From the NCBI RefSeq assembly GCF_000026145.1, contig NC_009445.1, positions 1,674,001-1,738,000 of the forward strand: a stretch of DNA of 64,000 nt. Reading direction: 5' to 3'. The position numbers and the translations under genes are program-made. Numbering within the stretch: the stretch's first letter is position 1; every line of letters begins with the position of its first letter. The notes beneath the pieces are model-generated. The model ran no database searches. It was not told the DNA's origin and saw only the letters and a list, made by a program, of their open reading frames with translations. Positions 8,430 through 19,625 of the stretch are shown here, piece by piece. The stretch is from Bradyrhizobium sp. ORS 278. Lineage in GTDB: Bacteria > Pseudomonadota > Alphaproteobacteria > Rhizobiales > Xanthobacteraceae.

Positions 8430-10127
8430 ATGGGTTTTCTCGATCATCTCAAGATCGTGTGGAAGATTGGTCTCATTGTTACGGTGCTGGCGATCACCGT
8501 CGTCGGCGTGGCCGCATTGGGGATCCAGCAACTCTCCGAGACGATCGACGACTTCAGCGGCCTTTCCGCGGAGCAATCCGTCAACCTCGCGGTCTCGCGC
8601 TCGCAGCGCCGGCTCGAGACCTATCATGCCGCGATCTACGCGACGTTGACCGAGAGCACCGCAGAAGGCAACGCTCGGCGACTCAAGACGGGCACGCAAT
8701 CACGTGATGAGATTCAAGGACTGCTGGACGGCGCGCTCAAGGAGAACACATCGCTCAGCGCCGATGTCAACGCGATCGCGGCCGGGTTCAAGTCCGCCTT
8801 CGCGGCTTGTGATCCGGTTCTTGAAGCCGGCGCGAAGGCGACGACGGCCGAGGACAATGCCAAGGTCGCCGAGCGCGCGCACAGCGCGTGTGATCCCGTC
8901 ATCGACAAGGTTCTCGAGGACACCCAGAAGTTCTCGCGCCGGAACATCGATCGCGTCGCGAAGGCGCGCGAAACCATCAAATACGAAGCACGGGGCTCGA
9001 TCCGGCTCGTCATGATGGCAGGCGGCATCGGCGTGGTGCTCGGGACGTTGATTGCGCTGTTCATCGGCGTCAAGTCGCTGTCGCAGCCGATCGCGCGGCT
9101 GAAGATCGCGATGGAGCGTCTTGCCGGAAATGATCTGGCCATTGCGGTGCCCGAGACCGGGCGCGGCGACGAGATCGGCGACATGGCCAAGACGGTCGAG
9201 ACGTTCAAGACGAACGGCCTCGAGGTCGCCCGGCTGAAACAGGCGCAGGAGGAATCCGCGCGGCAGAGCGCCGAGCAGCGCCGCCGCGACATGCACGACC
9301 TCGCCAACCGGTTCGAGCAGGCGGTCGGCGAGATCGTCCAGACGGTCTCCTCGGCGTCGACCGAGCTGGAGGCCTCCGCCAACACGCTGAACACCACCGC
9401 CGACCGTGCGCAGCGGTTGACGAGCGTCGTGGCCTCGGCGTCGGAGGAGGCATCGGCCAACGTCCATTCGGTCGCCTCGGCCGCGGAGGAGCTGTCGTCC
9501 TCGGTCAACGAGATCAGTCGCCAGGTGCAGGAATCGGCGCGCATGGCGGGCGAGGCCGTCACCCAGGCCCGCAAGACCAACGATCGTGTCAGCGAGCTGT
9601 CGAAGGCCGCGGCGCGGATCGGCGACGTCGTCGAGCTGATCAACACCATCGCCGGCCAGACCAATCTGCTGGCGCTCAATGCGACGATCGAGGCGGCGCG
9701 GGCCGGCGAGGCGGGACGCGGCTTCGCGGTCGTCGCCACCGAGGTCAAGGCGCTCGCCGAGCAGACGGCCAAGGCAACCGGCGAGATTGGCCAGCAGATC
9801 TCGGGCATTCAGACGGCGACGCAGGAGTCGGTCGGCGCCATCAAGGAGATCTCCGGCACCATCGAGCGTCTCGCGGAGATCGCCTCGACGATCGCGGCCG
9901 CCGTCGAGGAGCAGGGCGCGGCCACTCAGGAAATCTCCCGCAACGTGCAGCAGGCCTCGCGCGGAACGCAAGACGTCTCCACCAACATCGTCGACGTCCA
10001 GCGCGGCGCCTCCGAAACCGGCTCGGCGTCGTCGCAGGTCCTGTCAGCCGCGAAGACTCTGTCGACCGACAGCGAGCGGCTGCGCGGCGAGATCTCGAGG
10101 TTCCTCAGCACCGTGCGTGCGGCCTGA
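8430..10127 (+). CDS. Methyl-accepting chemotaxis protein
   Basis: 565 residues. Start ATG 8430 places the first membrane helix at residues 12-32; the earlier ATG codons (8346, 8415) would add an unneeded tail. A periplasmic, helical sensor region (about 33-190) carries two copies of the motif ACDPV at residues 126-130 and 153-157. The second membrane helix is at 192-214, then HAMP (about 215-265) and a long cytoplasmic signalling coiled coil with the conserved hairpin tip [18 protein letters not shown] near 410-426. It would signal to CheA/CheW. The ligand is unknown. No pentapeptide CheR/CheB tether (NWETF-like) is seen at the C-terminus, which ends FLSTVRAA. Confidence 0.93.
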   Translation: MGFLDHLKIVWKIGLIVTVLAITVVGVAALGIQQLSETIDDFSGLSAEQSVNLAVSRSQRRLETYHAAIYATLTESTAEGNARRLKTGTQSRDEIQGLLDGALKENTSLSADVNAIAAGFKSAFAACDPVLEAGAKATTAEDNAKVAERAHSACDPVIDKVLEDTQKFSRRNIDRVAKARETIKYEARGSIRLVMMAGGIGVVLGTLIALFIGVKSLSQPIARLKIAMERLAGNDLAIAVPETGRGDEIGDMAKTVETFKTNGLEVARLKQAQEESARQSAEQRRRDMHDLANRFEQAVGEIVQTVSSASTELEASANTLNTTADRAQRLTSVVASASEEASANVHSVASAAEELSSSVNEISRQVQESARMAGEAVTQARKTNDRVSELSKAAARIGDVVELINTIAGQTNLLALNATIEAARAGEAGRGFAVVATEVKALAEQTAKATGEIGQQISGIQTATQESVGAIKEISGTIERLAEIASTIAAAVEEQGAATQEISRNVQQASRGTQDVSTNIVDVQRGASETGSASSQVLSAAKTLSTDSERLRGEISRFLSTVRAA

Positions 10128-10183
10128 GCCCGCCCGGAACGCAAGGCGCGGACCGGGGATGCTGGCTTTTCACGGGTGAACCG

Positions 10184-10464
10184 TTGGCAAACATCATCAA
10201 GTTTCCGGCGGTTTCTCCTGGCGGTCGCGCCGCTCGGGTCGATACGACACCGGAGCGGTCGGCCGACATGCAGCTCGCAAAGCTCAAGAGCGTGCTCGAC
10301 GCCTGGCAGCAGATCCTGCGTCAGCTCGACCGGCTGGCCGAGCGCGACGGCACCGGGCCTCTGGCCGAGCAGTCGCGCCATATCCGGCAACTGATCGCCG
10401 ACGCCGAACGGGCCATCGCGCTGGTCCAGCACGGCGCCACGTCCGGCAGGGACCACGATCTGGA

Positions 10465-10468
<4 letters not shown>
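10184..10468 (+). CDS. Small conserved hypothetical protein
   Basis: 94 residues from a TTG at 10184, giving the N-terminus MANIIKFP; no ATG or GTG gives this frame. The sequence is mostly helical and charged, with a heptad-like stretch from about residue 30 to 80 and no membrane segment or signal peptide. It follows the chemoreceptor by 56 bp on the same strand and could be cotranscribed. I do not recognise a function. Its stop codon TAG overlaps the stop codon of the convergent ppsA gene in the shared tetranucleotide CTAG. Confidence 0.55.
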
Positions 10469-12900
<2,432 letters not shown>

Positions 12901-12959
12901 GGCGTGTCTCCCGCATCGCAGCGCGAGAGCCGAGTTTGCCGCGCCGGACGGCAGCCGGC

Positions 12960-12973
12960 TTGCGCAAGATCAA
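12960..12973 (-). promoter_or_regulatory. FixK2/FNR-type box upstream of ppsA
   Basis: On the minus strand the 14-mer is TTGATCTTGCGCAA, which fits the Bradyrhizobium FixK2 pattern TTG(A/C)-N6-(T/G)CAA exactly. Its centre is 66 bp before the ppsA ATG, leaving room for a class II promoter (centre at -41) with a leader of about 26 nt. It is also 34-47 bp before the divergent exporter gene at 13007. The match is seen directly; FixK2 control is inferred. Confidence 0.55.
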
Positions 12974-13006
12974 GCGGGGCATGTGCGTGGCTCCTTAGAT
13001 GCGCTC

Positions 13007-14185
13007 ATGAGCAAAGTTCCCCAGCCATTCGCCGAGCCAGGCGACCTCCGCTCTGCCGGCCCTGCCGAGGACGACAATGAGGATGGCGATCTGCAATGGT
13101 CGCGGTTCTGGCTGACGGCGCGGGGCTTCTGGCGGGGAGCGAAGGCGTGGCGGGTCTGGCTGCTGTGCGCCGTGCTGGTCGGCATCGTCGCGCTGCAACT
13201 TTATGTCCAGTTGCGCTTCAACACCTGGACCCGGGATTTCTTCAATGCGCTCGAGGGACGCGATCCGGCGCGGCTGCGTCAGCAGGCCATGCTGCTCGTG
13301 CCGCTATGTGCGGCAAGCGTCGTGCTGGCGATCGCCTCGGTCTGGGGCCGCATGACCATTCAACGCAATTGGCGGCAATGGCTGGCGGCGGAGGTGATCG
13401 ACTACTGGATCGAGAACGACCGCTATGCGCGGCTCGCGACCACCAAGGGGGACCAGAAGATTCCCGAATACCGCATCGCCGAGGACGTCCGCATCGCCAC
13501 CGATGCGCCGGTCGACTTCGCCGTCAACGTGGTCTCGTCGCTGCTGACGGCGGTGATCTTCCTGCAGGTGCTATGGCAGGTCGGCGGTCCGATCAGCTTT
13601 GCGATCTCCGGCCTTGAGTTGTGGTTGCCCGGCTACCTGGTCATCAGCGTCGTCGCCTATTCAGGCCTCGTCACCGGCGCGATGCTGTGGGTCGGTGCGC
13701 CGCTTACCCACGTCATCCAGGTCAAGAACCAGTCCGAGTCGGAGCTGATCACGGCCGCGCATCGGCTGCGCGACATCGGCGAGGGCGTGACGCCGAAAGA
13801 GGACAAACGTGGCGTGATTGCCGCGCTGTGGCAGGCGCTCGACCGCGTCATCCGGCAATGGCGGCGGCTGTGCTGGCGGCTGATGCGCATGACGCTGGTG
13901 TCGCATACCAACAGCCTGCTCGCGCCGATCATCGGACTCGTGCTGTGCGCGCCAAAATTCCTCGACGGCCAGATGACGCTCGGCGAGCTGACGCAGGCGG
14001 CGGCGGCGTTCACGCTGGTGCAGGGCGCGTTCAACTGGCTGGTCGACAATTACAGCCGCGTCGCCGACTGGATGTCGTCGCTGGAGCGCGTCGGCGGATT
14101 GCTGCTGTCGCTCGATGAGCTGAATGACGATGGCGTCGAGACGGTCACGCCGTCTGCAGCCGCACGTGAGCCAGCAGACGGTTGA
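13007..14185 (+). CDS. ABC exporter transmembrane protein of the YddA/SbmA-BacA type, without an ATPase domain
   Basis: 392 residues from ATG 13007. It contains the ABC_membrane_2/SbmA-BacA-like transmembrane domain: a long N-terminal amphipathic start (RFWLTARGFWRGAKAWRVW), NTWTRDFFNALEGRD near residue 80, and RNWRQWLAAEVIDYWIENDR near 125, then further membrane helices. Full-length relatives continue after the segment ADWMSSLERVGG with a nucleotide-binding domain. Here the frame stops about 25 residues later with no Walker A, overlapping the convergent pfkB gene by 41 bp. Either it is a permease-only BacA-like importer or a C-terminally truncated exporter; the sequence resembles the exporter branch more. 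Confidence 0.78.
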   Translation: MSKVPQPFAEPGDLRSAGPAEDDNEDGDLQWSRFWLTARGFWRGAKAWRVWLLCAVLVGIVALQLYVQLRFNTWTRDFFNALEGRDPARLRQQAMLLVPLCAASVVLAIASVWGRMTIQRNWRQWLAAEVIDYWIENDRYARLATTKGDQKIPEYRIAEDVRIATDAPVDFAVNVVSSLLTAVIFLQVLWQVGGPISFAISGLELWLPGYLVISVVAYSGLVTGAMLWVGAPLTHVIQVKNQSESELITAAHRLRDIGEGVTPKEDKRGVIAALWQALDRVIRQWRRLCWRLMRMTLVSHTNSLLAPIIGLVLCAPKFLDGQMTLGELTQAAAAFTLVQGAFNWLVDNYSRVADWMSSLERVGGLLLSLDELNDDGVETVTPSAAAREPADG

Positions 14186-15083
14186 TATCAGCCGGGTCGC
14201 ACAGCGCCGTGCCCGTGCGCAGCAGTGCGGCCGCGCCGGCGGCGACGGCGAAGCGGAACGCCTCGTCCATGGGCTCACCGGCGGCGAGCTTGGCGATCAA
14301 GGCGCCGAGAAAACTGTCGCCGGCGCCGACAGCGTTGACCGGCACCAGCGTCAGCGGCTGCGCACGCAGCACGCGCTCGGATGTCACCACGAGCGCGCCG
14401 AGATGGCCCATGGTCAGCGCGACGATCCTGGCCTTGCCTGTCGCAACCAGCGTTCGCGCGGCGGCTTCCCACGCCACCGCATCAGGCAGCTCGCCGCCGA
14501 CGAGTTCGTGCATCTCGCGCAGCGACGGCTTGATCAGGTCGACGCCGCCTTCGACCGCCGCGGCCAGCGCAGGTCCGGATGTATCGAGGATGAACTGCGC
14601 GCCGCGTGCGCGCGCGATCTTCGCGATGCGCGCGTAGTAGTCCGTCGGCACGCCGCGCGGCAGGCTGCCGCTGCCGATGACGTAACGCGGGAACGGATCG
14701 AGTCCGCTGAGCAGCGCGAGCCCGGCCTGCGACTCGGCTTCGCTGAGCGTCGGTCCCGGCAGGATGAAGCGATAAGGCTGGCCGGTGGCGCGCTCCTGGA
14801 CAAAGAAATCCTCGCGCGTGTCGTCATGCGTGGCCCAGGTGCGGCTGGCCACGCCTTCGCTCTCGACCAATTGCTTCAGCAGGAGGCCGGTTGGGCCGCC
14901 CACTGGATAGAGCGCCGTCACGTCGCCGCCGAGCCGCGTGATGACGCGTGCGACATTGATGCCGCCGCCGCCGGGATCGCGCCGCTGCGTGGTGCCGCGC
15001 AGCTTGGCCACGGGCACGATGCTCTCGACGGTCGTCGAGACATCGACGGCCGGGTTCGGCGTGATCGTGACGATGTCGCTCAT
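14145..15083 (-). CDS. pfkB: PfkB-family carbohydrate kinase, 6-phosphofructokinase II / 1-phosphofructokinase-like
   Basis: 312 residues with both PfkB signatures: GGGGINVARVITRLGG (38-53) and NAVGAGDSFLGA (250-261), catalytic base Asp256. The N-terminus MSDIVTITPNPAVDVS is that of tagatose-6-phosphate/fructose-phosphate kinases. It phosphorylates a sugar phosphate, most likely fructose 6-phosphate, in the cytoplasm. It is the last gene of a minus-strand unit behind beta-glucosidase and glucokinase, 3 bp after glk, so the three could take a beta-glucoside to fructose bisphosphate. The 3-prime end overlaps the convergent exporter gene. Confidence 0.88.
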   Translation of the reverse strand: MSDIVTITPNPAVDVSTTVESIVPVAKLRGTTQRRDPGGGGINVARVITRLGGDVTALYPVGGPTGLLLKQLVESEGVASRTWATHDDTREDFFVQERATGQPYRFILPGPTLSEAESQAGLALLSGLDPFPRYVIGSGSLPRGVPTDYYARIAKIARARGAQFILDTSGPALAAAVEGGVDLIKPSLREMHELVGGELPDAVAWEAAARTLVATGKARIVALTMGHLGALVVTSERVLRAQPLTLVPVNAVGAGDSFLGALIAKLAAGEPMDEAFRFAVAAGAAALLRTGTALCDPADINRLLAHVRLQTA

Positions 15084-15086
15084 CGA

Positions 15087-16067
15087 TCAGGTTGCGGGAG
15101 ATCCGCCGCTCGAGGGGACGCTGGACTCGTGGAAGGACTTGAGGCCGAGAAAGCTGATGTCGGGCTTGGTGACAAGATGTACGGGAATGGACCGCAGATA
15201 GCTGTCGTAGCGTCCCTTGCTCTCGAACTGCCGGCGGAACGCCGACTTCGCGAAGTAGTCCGGGAAGCGCGGCGGGATGCCGCCGGCGATGTAGACGCCG
15301 CCGCGGGCGCAGAAGGTCAGCGCCAGATTGCCGGCGACGGCGCCGAGCCAGGCGCAGAACATGTCGAGCGTGGCGCGGCTGGTGGCGCAGCTGCCATCGA
15401 GCGCGGCGTGGGTGATCGCCGCTGCGTCACGCTTGGGCACGTCGACGCCGTCGACCGCTGCGATCGCCTGATAGACGTTCTCGAGGCCCATGCCGGACAG
15501 CGCGCGCTCGATCGAGACATGGCCGAAGCGCTCGCGCATCTTGGCGAGCACGGTGGCCTCGCGCATCGTGGTCGCCGGCAGGGTCGCGTGGCCCGCCTCG
15601 GTGACCGCGACGGTCGGACGGCCATCATTCGGGAGATAGCAGGCCGCGCCGAATCCGGTGCCCGGGCCGATCACCAGCATCGGCGCGCCCTCGACCGCCG
15701 CATGGCCGCCGAGCGCAAACAGATCGTCGGGATGCAGCGCCGGCAGCGACCAGCCGACCGCTTCGAAATCGTTCAACAGCTTCGCCGAGCGCAGATTGAA
15801 GTGCGCGGCCAGCTCGGCGCCGTCGATGACCCAGGTAGAGTTGGTCAGCATGCCGCGGTTGCGCTCGATGGGACCTGCGATGTCCAGCACGGCGGAGGCC
15901 GGCGGTCCGCCGGCAGCGTGTCGCGCCAGGAAGTCGGTGATGGCATCGGCGATGGTCGGGAAATCCGCGACCTTCAGATGGGCGACCTGGCCGATCGTTC
16001 CGTCGTCGAGCAGCGCGAACCGCGCATTGGTGCCGCCGATGTCCCCCAGAAGAACGCGCTCGCTCAT
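15087..16067 (-). CDS. glk: Glucokinase
   Basis: 326 residues of the bacterial glucokinase family (proteobacterial Glk, not ROK). The phosphate-1 motif LLGDIGGTNARFALL is at residues 6-20; the glucose-binding LTNSTWVIDG region is near 95-105, and VIGPGTGFGAACYLP near 132-146. It phosphorylates glucose with ATP. The ATG at 16067 overlaps the stop of the upstream beta-glucosidase (ATGA arrangement) and the gene is followed by pfkB, so translation is probably coupled. The function is as expected for glucose freed from beta-glucosides. Confidence 0.92.
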   Translation of the reverse strand: MSERVLLGDIGGTNARFALLDDGTIGQVAHLKVADFPTIADAITDFLARHAAGGPPASAVLDIAGPIERNRGMLTNSTWVIDGAELAAHFNLRSAKLLNDFEAVGWSLPALHPDDLFALGGHAAVEGAPMLVIGPGTGFGAACYLPNDGRPTVAVTEAGHATLPATTMREATVLAKMRERFGHVSIERALSGMGLENVYQAIAAVDGVDVPKRDAAAITHAALDGSCATSRATLDMFCAWLGAVAGNLALTFCARGGVYIAGGIPPRFPDYFAKSAFRRQFESKGRYDSYLRSIPVHLVTKPDISFLGLKSFHESSVPSSGGSPAT

Positions 16068-17419
16068 CCCTCAATCTTCCGCCCGTTGTGCGGCCGGGCC
16101 GGATCGTTCGTCCGCTTGGCCGCAATCTTCTCCGCATACCACTGCGCCGATGCCTTGGGAATGCGGCGCAGGGTGCCGTGGTCGACGTAGACAATGCCGA
16201 AGCGCTGGGAATAGCCCGCCCCCCATTCAAAATTATCCAGGAGCGACCAGACGAAATAGCCGCGCACGTCGGCGCCCGCGACGATCGCCTGTTCCATCGC
16301 CGCTGTGTAAGCCCTGAGATAGCGGATCCGGTCCTCGTCCTGGATGTGGCCCGCGGCATCGATGGCGTCATCGGCCGCGGTGCCGTTCTCCAGCACATAG
16401 ATCGGCAGACGGAACCGCCGGTGGATGTCCATCAGTGTCTCGCGGAACGCATCCGGCACGACGGGCCAGCCGATCGCGCTGCGCGGCACGCTGTCCGGAG
16501 CCGGACCGAAGCTGGCGCCGATCAGGTTGGTGTCCGCCTTGACGTAGTGCGGCGAGTAGTGGTTCAACCCGAACCAGTCGACGGGACGCGCGATGTCAGC
16601 CAGATCGCCGGGCGCGATGTACGGCGCGATGGCCTCCTCGATTTCTGGCGGATAGCTGGCGAACGCCTGCGGGAACGGGAAGGCGTCGTTCCAATAGGCG
16701 GCGAGCCGCAGCGCAGCCGCGGCGTCAGCGGGGTGGGCCGTGCAGGGATAGCAAGGCTGCCGGTTGTGGATCGCGCCGATCGAGGCGCCGATGACATCCT
16801 TGCGCAGCACGTCGACGGCGCGGCCGTGGCTGAGATTGACGTGGTGGATCGCCTTGTGCAGGGCGGCCTCGTCCGCGACACCCGGCGCATGCCAGCCGAG
16901 GCCGTAACCGAACAGCGTGAATACGCAGGGCTCATTGAAGGTGGCGAAGCGCTTGACGCGGTCGCCATAGCGCCTTGCCACCAGCGCGGTATAGTCGGCG
17001 AACCAGCCGGCGATGTCGCGGTTCTGCCAGCCGCCGAGCGACTCCAGCGCCTGCGGCAGGTCCCAGTGGTAGAGACAGAGCCACGGCTCTATCTCGGCGG
17101 CGAGCAGCGCATCGATCAGCCGGTCGTAGAAGGCGAGTCCGGTCTCATTGACGGCGCCGCGGCCGTGCGGCAGCACCCGCGGCCAGGCGATCGAGAAGCG
17201 GTAGGCGTCGAGGCCGAGCTCGCGCATCAGCGCGACGTCCTCTGCATAGCGATGGTAGTGGTCGCAGGCCACCTCGGCGGTATCGCCATGGCTCACGCGG
17301 CCAGGCGCGCGCAGATAGACGTCCCAGATGCTGTCGGCGCGGCCGTCGAGATGAGCGGCCCCTTCGATCTGGAAAGCCGAGGTCGACGCGCCCCAGACGA
17401 AGTTCGGACGTGCGGTCAT
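16064..17419 (-). CDS. Glycoside hydrolase family 1 beta-glucosidase
   Basis: 451 residues from ATG 17419 (MTARPNFVWGASTSAFQIEG), the usual GH1 beginning; an in-frame ATG 12 codons earlier is possible. Acid/base Glu163 is in FNEPCVF and the nucleophile Glu344 in VLENGTA; other GH1 hallmarks include YRFSIAWPRVLP near 73-84 and WSLLDNFEW near the C-terminus. There is no signal peptide, so the substrate must be imported. It heads a glk-pfkB unit and is divergent from a Dpp/Opp-type importer starting at 17800. Substrate could be cellobiose or an aryl or plant beta-glucoside; sequence alone does not decide. Confidence 0.92.
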   Translation of the reverse strand: MTARPNFVWGASTSAFQIEGAAHLDGRADSIWDVYLRAPGRVSHGDTAEVACDHYHRYAEDVALMRELGLDAYRFSIAWPRVLPHGRGAVNETGLAFYDRLIDALLAAEIEPWLCLYHWDLPQALESLGGWQNRDIAGWFADYTALVARRYGDRVKRFATFNEPCVFTLFGYGLGWHAPGVADEAALHKAIHHVNLSHGRAVDVLRKDVIGASIGAIHNRQPCYPCTAHPADAAAALRLAAYWNDAFPFPQAFASYPPEIEEAIAPYIAPGDLADIARPVDWFGLNHYSPHYVKADTNLIGASFGPAPDSVPRSAIGWPVVPDAFRETLMDIHRRFRLPIYVLENGTAADDAIDAAGHIQDEDRIRYLRAYTAAMEQAIVAGADVRGYFVWSLLDNFEWGAGYSQRFGIVYVDHGTLRRIPKASAQWYAEKIAAKRTNDPARPHNGRKIEG

Positions 17420-17572
17420 ATGCAAGGGCGCCTGCGCTGCTGCGGTCCCGCGCATGATGCCTATCGCCGCTGCCAGGCCGTTGACCGGGATCAAGCGGCC
17501 CGGCGGTGTCCTGCGCCGGGCAGGGGCCGTGACCTTCGAGGCGGCACGAGCCGCCGCCAATTTGTTGCTCCG

Positions 17573-17662
17573 TTATGCCCGGGCTTGTCCCGGGCATCCA
17601 CGTCATTCCGCAGACGAAGGACGACGTGGATGGCCGGGACGAGCCCGGCCATGACGATGAGG
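17573..17662. repeat. Intergenic repeat, CCCGGGCATCC family, copy 1
   Basis: A 90-bp dyad with arms TGCCCGGGCTTGTCCCGGGC and GGCCGGGACGAGCCCGGCCAT around a CCACGTCATT...GACGTGGATGG inner pair. A second copy is at 56641-56735. It lies in the 380-bp divergent gap between the beta-glucosidase (17419) and the importer (17800). The rest of that gap shows no recognised site. Confidence 0.75.
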
Positions 17663-17799
17663 AAGCAAACGAGCCCAATAATCCGCGCCCGTATGAGAGA
17701 GTCCTGCGCCGGCGAGGGGGGATCATGCAGGCAACGGGCTTGCATCCCGGGTCAAAGCTGTAGAACGTGCGGCCGCCGAGAAATGGAGTTTCGGCTCGA

Positions 17800-18750
17800 A
17801 TGAGCGTGTTTCTGCTGCGGCGATGCCTGACCTTGCTTGCGACCCTGGTCGGGGCCTCGCTGATCATTTTCCTGGTGCTCGATGCCCTGCCGGGCAACGC
17901 GGCGCAGATGCTGATGGGCGCCGACGCCTCGCCCGACGCGGTGAGGGCGCTGACCATCAAGCTCGGGCTCGATCAGCCGCTGGCGGTGCGCTATGTGCAG
18001 TGGCTCGGCGGCCTGCTCACGGGCCATCTCGGCAACAGCTATGCCTATGGCACGCCGGTGGCGGAGCTGATCGGCGAGCGCCTGGCGATGACGATTCCCC
18101 TGGCGATCATGGCCATGCTGCTGACGACGGTGCTGGCGCTCGCGGCCGGCATCTACACGGCGGCCCATCACAACCGCATTGGCGATGTCGGCGTGATGTC
18201 GCTGACCCAGATCGGCATCGCGCTGCCGAACTTCTGGTTCGCCATTCTCCTGATCCTGCTGTTCGCGGTGAAGCTGCAATGGCTGTCGGCCGGTGGCTTC
18301 CCCGGCTGGGAGGACGGCATCTGGCCCGGGCTGCGCGCGCTGCTGCTGCCGGCGGTGGCGCTGGCGGTGGTGCAGGCCGCGATCCTGGCGCGGGTGACGC
18401 GCTCCGCCGTGCTCGACGTGCTGCGCGAGGACTTCGTGCGCACGGCGCGCGCCAAGGGCCTGACCAAACGCGAGGTGCTGTGGCAGCACGTGCTGCGCAA
18501 CGCGATGATCCCGGTGCTCACCGTGATGGGCTTGCAATTTGCCAATCTGCTCGCCGGCACGATCGTGATCGAGAACGTGTTCTATCTGCCCGGGCTCGGC
18601 CGCCTCATTTTCCAGTCGATCGCCAACCGCGATCTCATCGTCGTCCGCAACTGCGTGATGCTGCTGGCCGCCATGGTGATCATCGTCAACTTCGTGGTCG
18701 ACGTGCTCTATGCGGTCATCGATCCGCGCATCAAGGTGCACGAGCTGTGA
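17800..18750 (+). CDS. ABC transporter permease, DppB/OppB type
   Basis: 316 residues from ATG 17800 (MSVFLLRRCLTLLATLVG), the typical DppB N-terminus with a first membrane helix, a periplasmic loop containing DALPGNAAQMLMGADASPDA, and five further helices. The cytoplasmic EAA loop is at LREDFVRTARAKGLTKREVL near residue 210-229. It forms the inner-membrane channel with the next gene's product. It is the first gene of a five-gene unit (permease, permease, ATPase, ATPase, binding protein) and overlaps the next start in GTGA. These importers carry peptides, but also oligosaccharides and other solutes. Confidence 0.9.
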   Translation: MSVFLLRRCLTLLATLVGASLIIFLVLDALPGNAAQMLMGADASPDAVRALTIKLGLDQPLAVRYVQWLGGLLTGHLGNSYAYGTPVAELIGERLAMTIPLAIMAMLLTTVLALAAGIYTAAHHNRIGDVGVMSLTQIGIALPNFWFAILLILLFAVKLQWLSAGGFPGWEDGIWPGLRALLLPAVALAVVQAAILARVTRSAVLDVLREDFVRTARAKGLTKREVLWQHVLRNAMIPVLTVMGLQFANLLAGTIVIENVFYLPGLGRLIFQSIANRDLIVVRNCVMLLAAMVIIVNFVVDVLYAVIDPRIKVHEL

Positions 18751-19625
18751 GTTCGTCCGTGATCGTCCAGCCCGTTGTCGCGCCTGCGACGAACACGTTC
18801 TGGCGCCGCGCGCTGCGCCATCGCAGCTTTACGGTCGGTGCGCTGCTCTGCCTCGTCGTGCTCGGCGCCGCGCTGCTGTCGCTGGTGTGGACGCCGTGGT
18901 CGGCTTATGAGATCGACGTCGCCTCGAAGCTGCGGCCGCCCTCAGCGGCGCATTGGCTCGGCACCGACGTGCTCGGTCGCGACATCGTCTCCTTGCTGCT
19001 GGTCGGCGCGCGCGCGACTATTCTGGTCGGCATCATCGCGGTCGGCATCGGGCTGACCTGCGGCGTCTGTCTCGGGCTGATCGCGGCCGCGCAGCGCGGC
19101 TGGACCGAGGAGCTGGTGATGCGCTTCAGCGATTTCACCTTCGCCTTTCCCGCCGTGCTGTCGGCGATCATGCTGGCTGCGGTGATCGGACCGGGCATGG
19201 TGACGTCGATCACCGCGATCGGCATCTTCCAGATCCCGGTGTTCGTGCGCGTCACCCGCGGCTCCGCCGGCGCGATCTGGGCGCGCGAGTTCATCCTGGC
19301 GGCGAGCGCCGCCGGCAAGGGTCGCTTCCGCATCACCATCGAGCACGTGCTGCCGAACATCCTGTCGATCCTGATCGTGCAGGCGACGATCCAGTTCGCG
19401 CTGGCGATTCTCGCGGAGGCCGCGCTGTCCTATCTTGGCCTCGGCACGCAGCCGCCGCAGCCGTCCTGGGGGCGCATGCTGAACGATGCACAGACGCTGC
19501 TGTTCCAGTCGCCGAGCCTCGCGGTCTATCCGGGTGCTGCGATCGCGCTCGCTGTGCTCGGCCTCAATCTGCTCGGGGACGGTCTGCGCGACCTGCTCGA
19601 TCCGCGGCTGGCGAGGCAGCGATGA
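18747..19625 (+). CDS. ABC transporter permease, DppC/OppC type
   Basis: 292 residues from GTG 18747, which overlaps the stop of the previous gene; the longer open frame upstream is only a shadow of that gene. DppC hallmarks are the LRPPSAAHWLGTDVLGRDI segment near residues 58-76 and the EAA loop at FILAASAAGKGRFRITIEHV near 182-201, followed by LSYLGLGTQPPQPSWGRML. Six membrane helices are expected. Partner of the preceding permease. Its stop overlaps the next ATG by four bases. Confidence 0.9.
   Translation: MSSSVIVQPVVAPATNTFWRRALRHRSFTVGALLCLVVLGAALLSLVWTPWSAYEIDVASKLRPPSAAHWLGTDVLGRDIVSLLLVGARATILVGIIAVGIGLTCGVCLGLIAAAQRGWTEELVMRFSDFTFAFPAVLSAIMLAAVIGPGMVTSITAIGIFQIPVFVRVTRGSAGAIWAREFILAASAAGKGRFRITIEHVLPNILSILIVQATIQFALAILAEAALSYLGLGTQPPQPSWGRMLNDAQTLLFQSPSLAVYPGAAIALAVLGLNLLGDGLRDLLDPRLARQR

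Noticed and set aside
14124..16190. 688-residue open frame on the plus strand opposite pfkB and glk
   Set aside because: It is antisense to two clear kinase genes and has the Arg/Ala/His-rich composition of a GC-rich shadow frame; no domain is visible.
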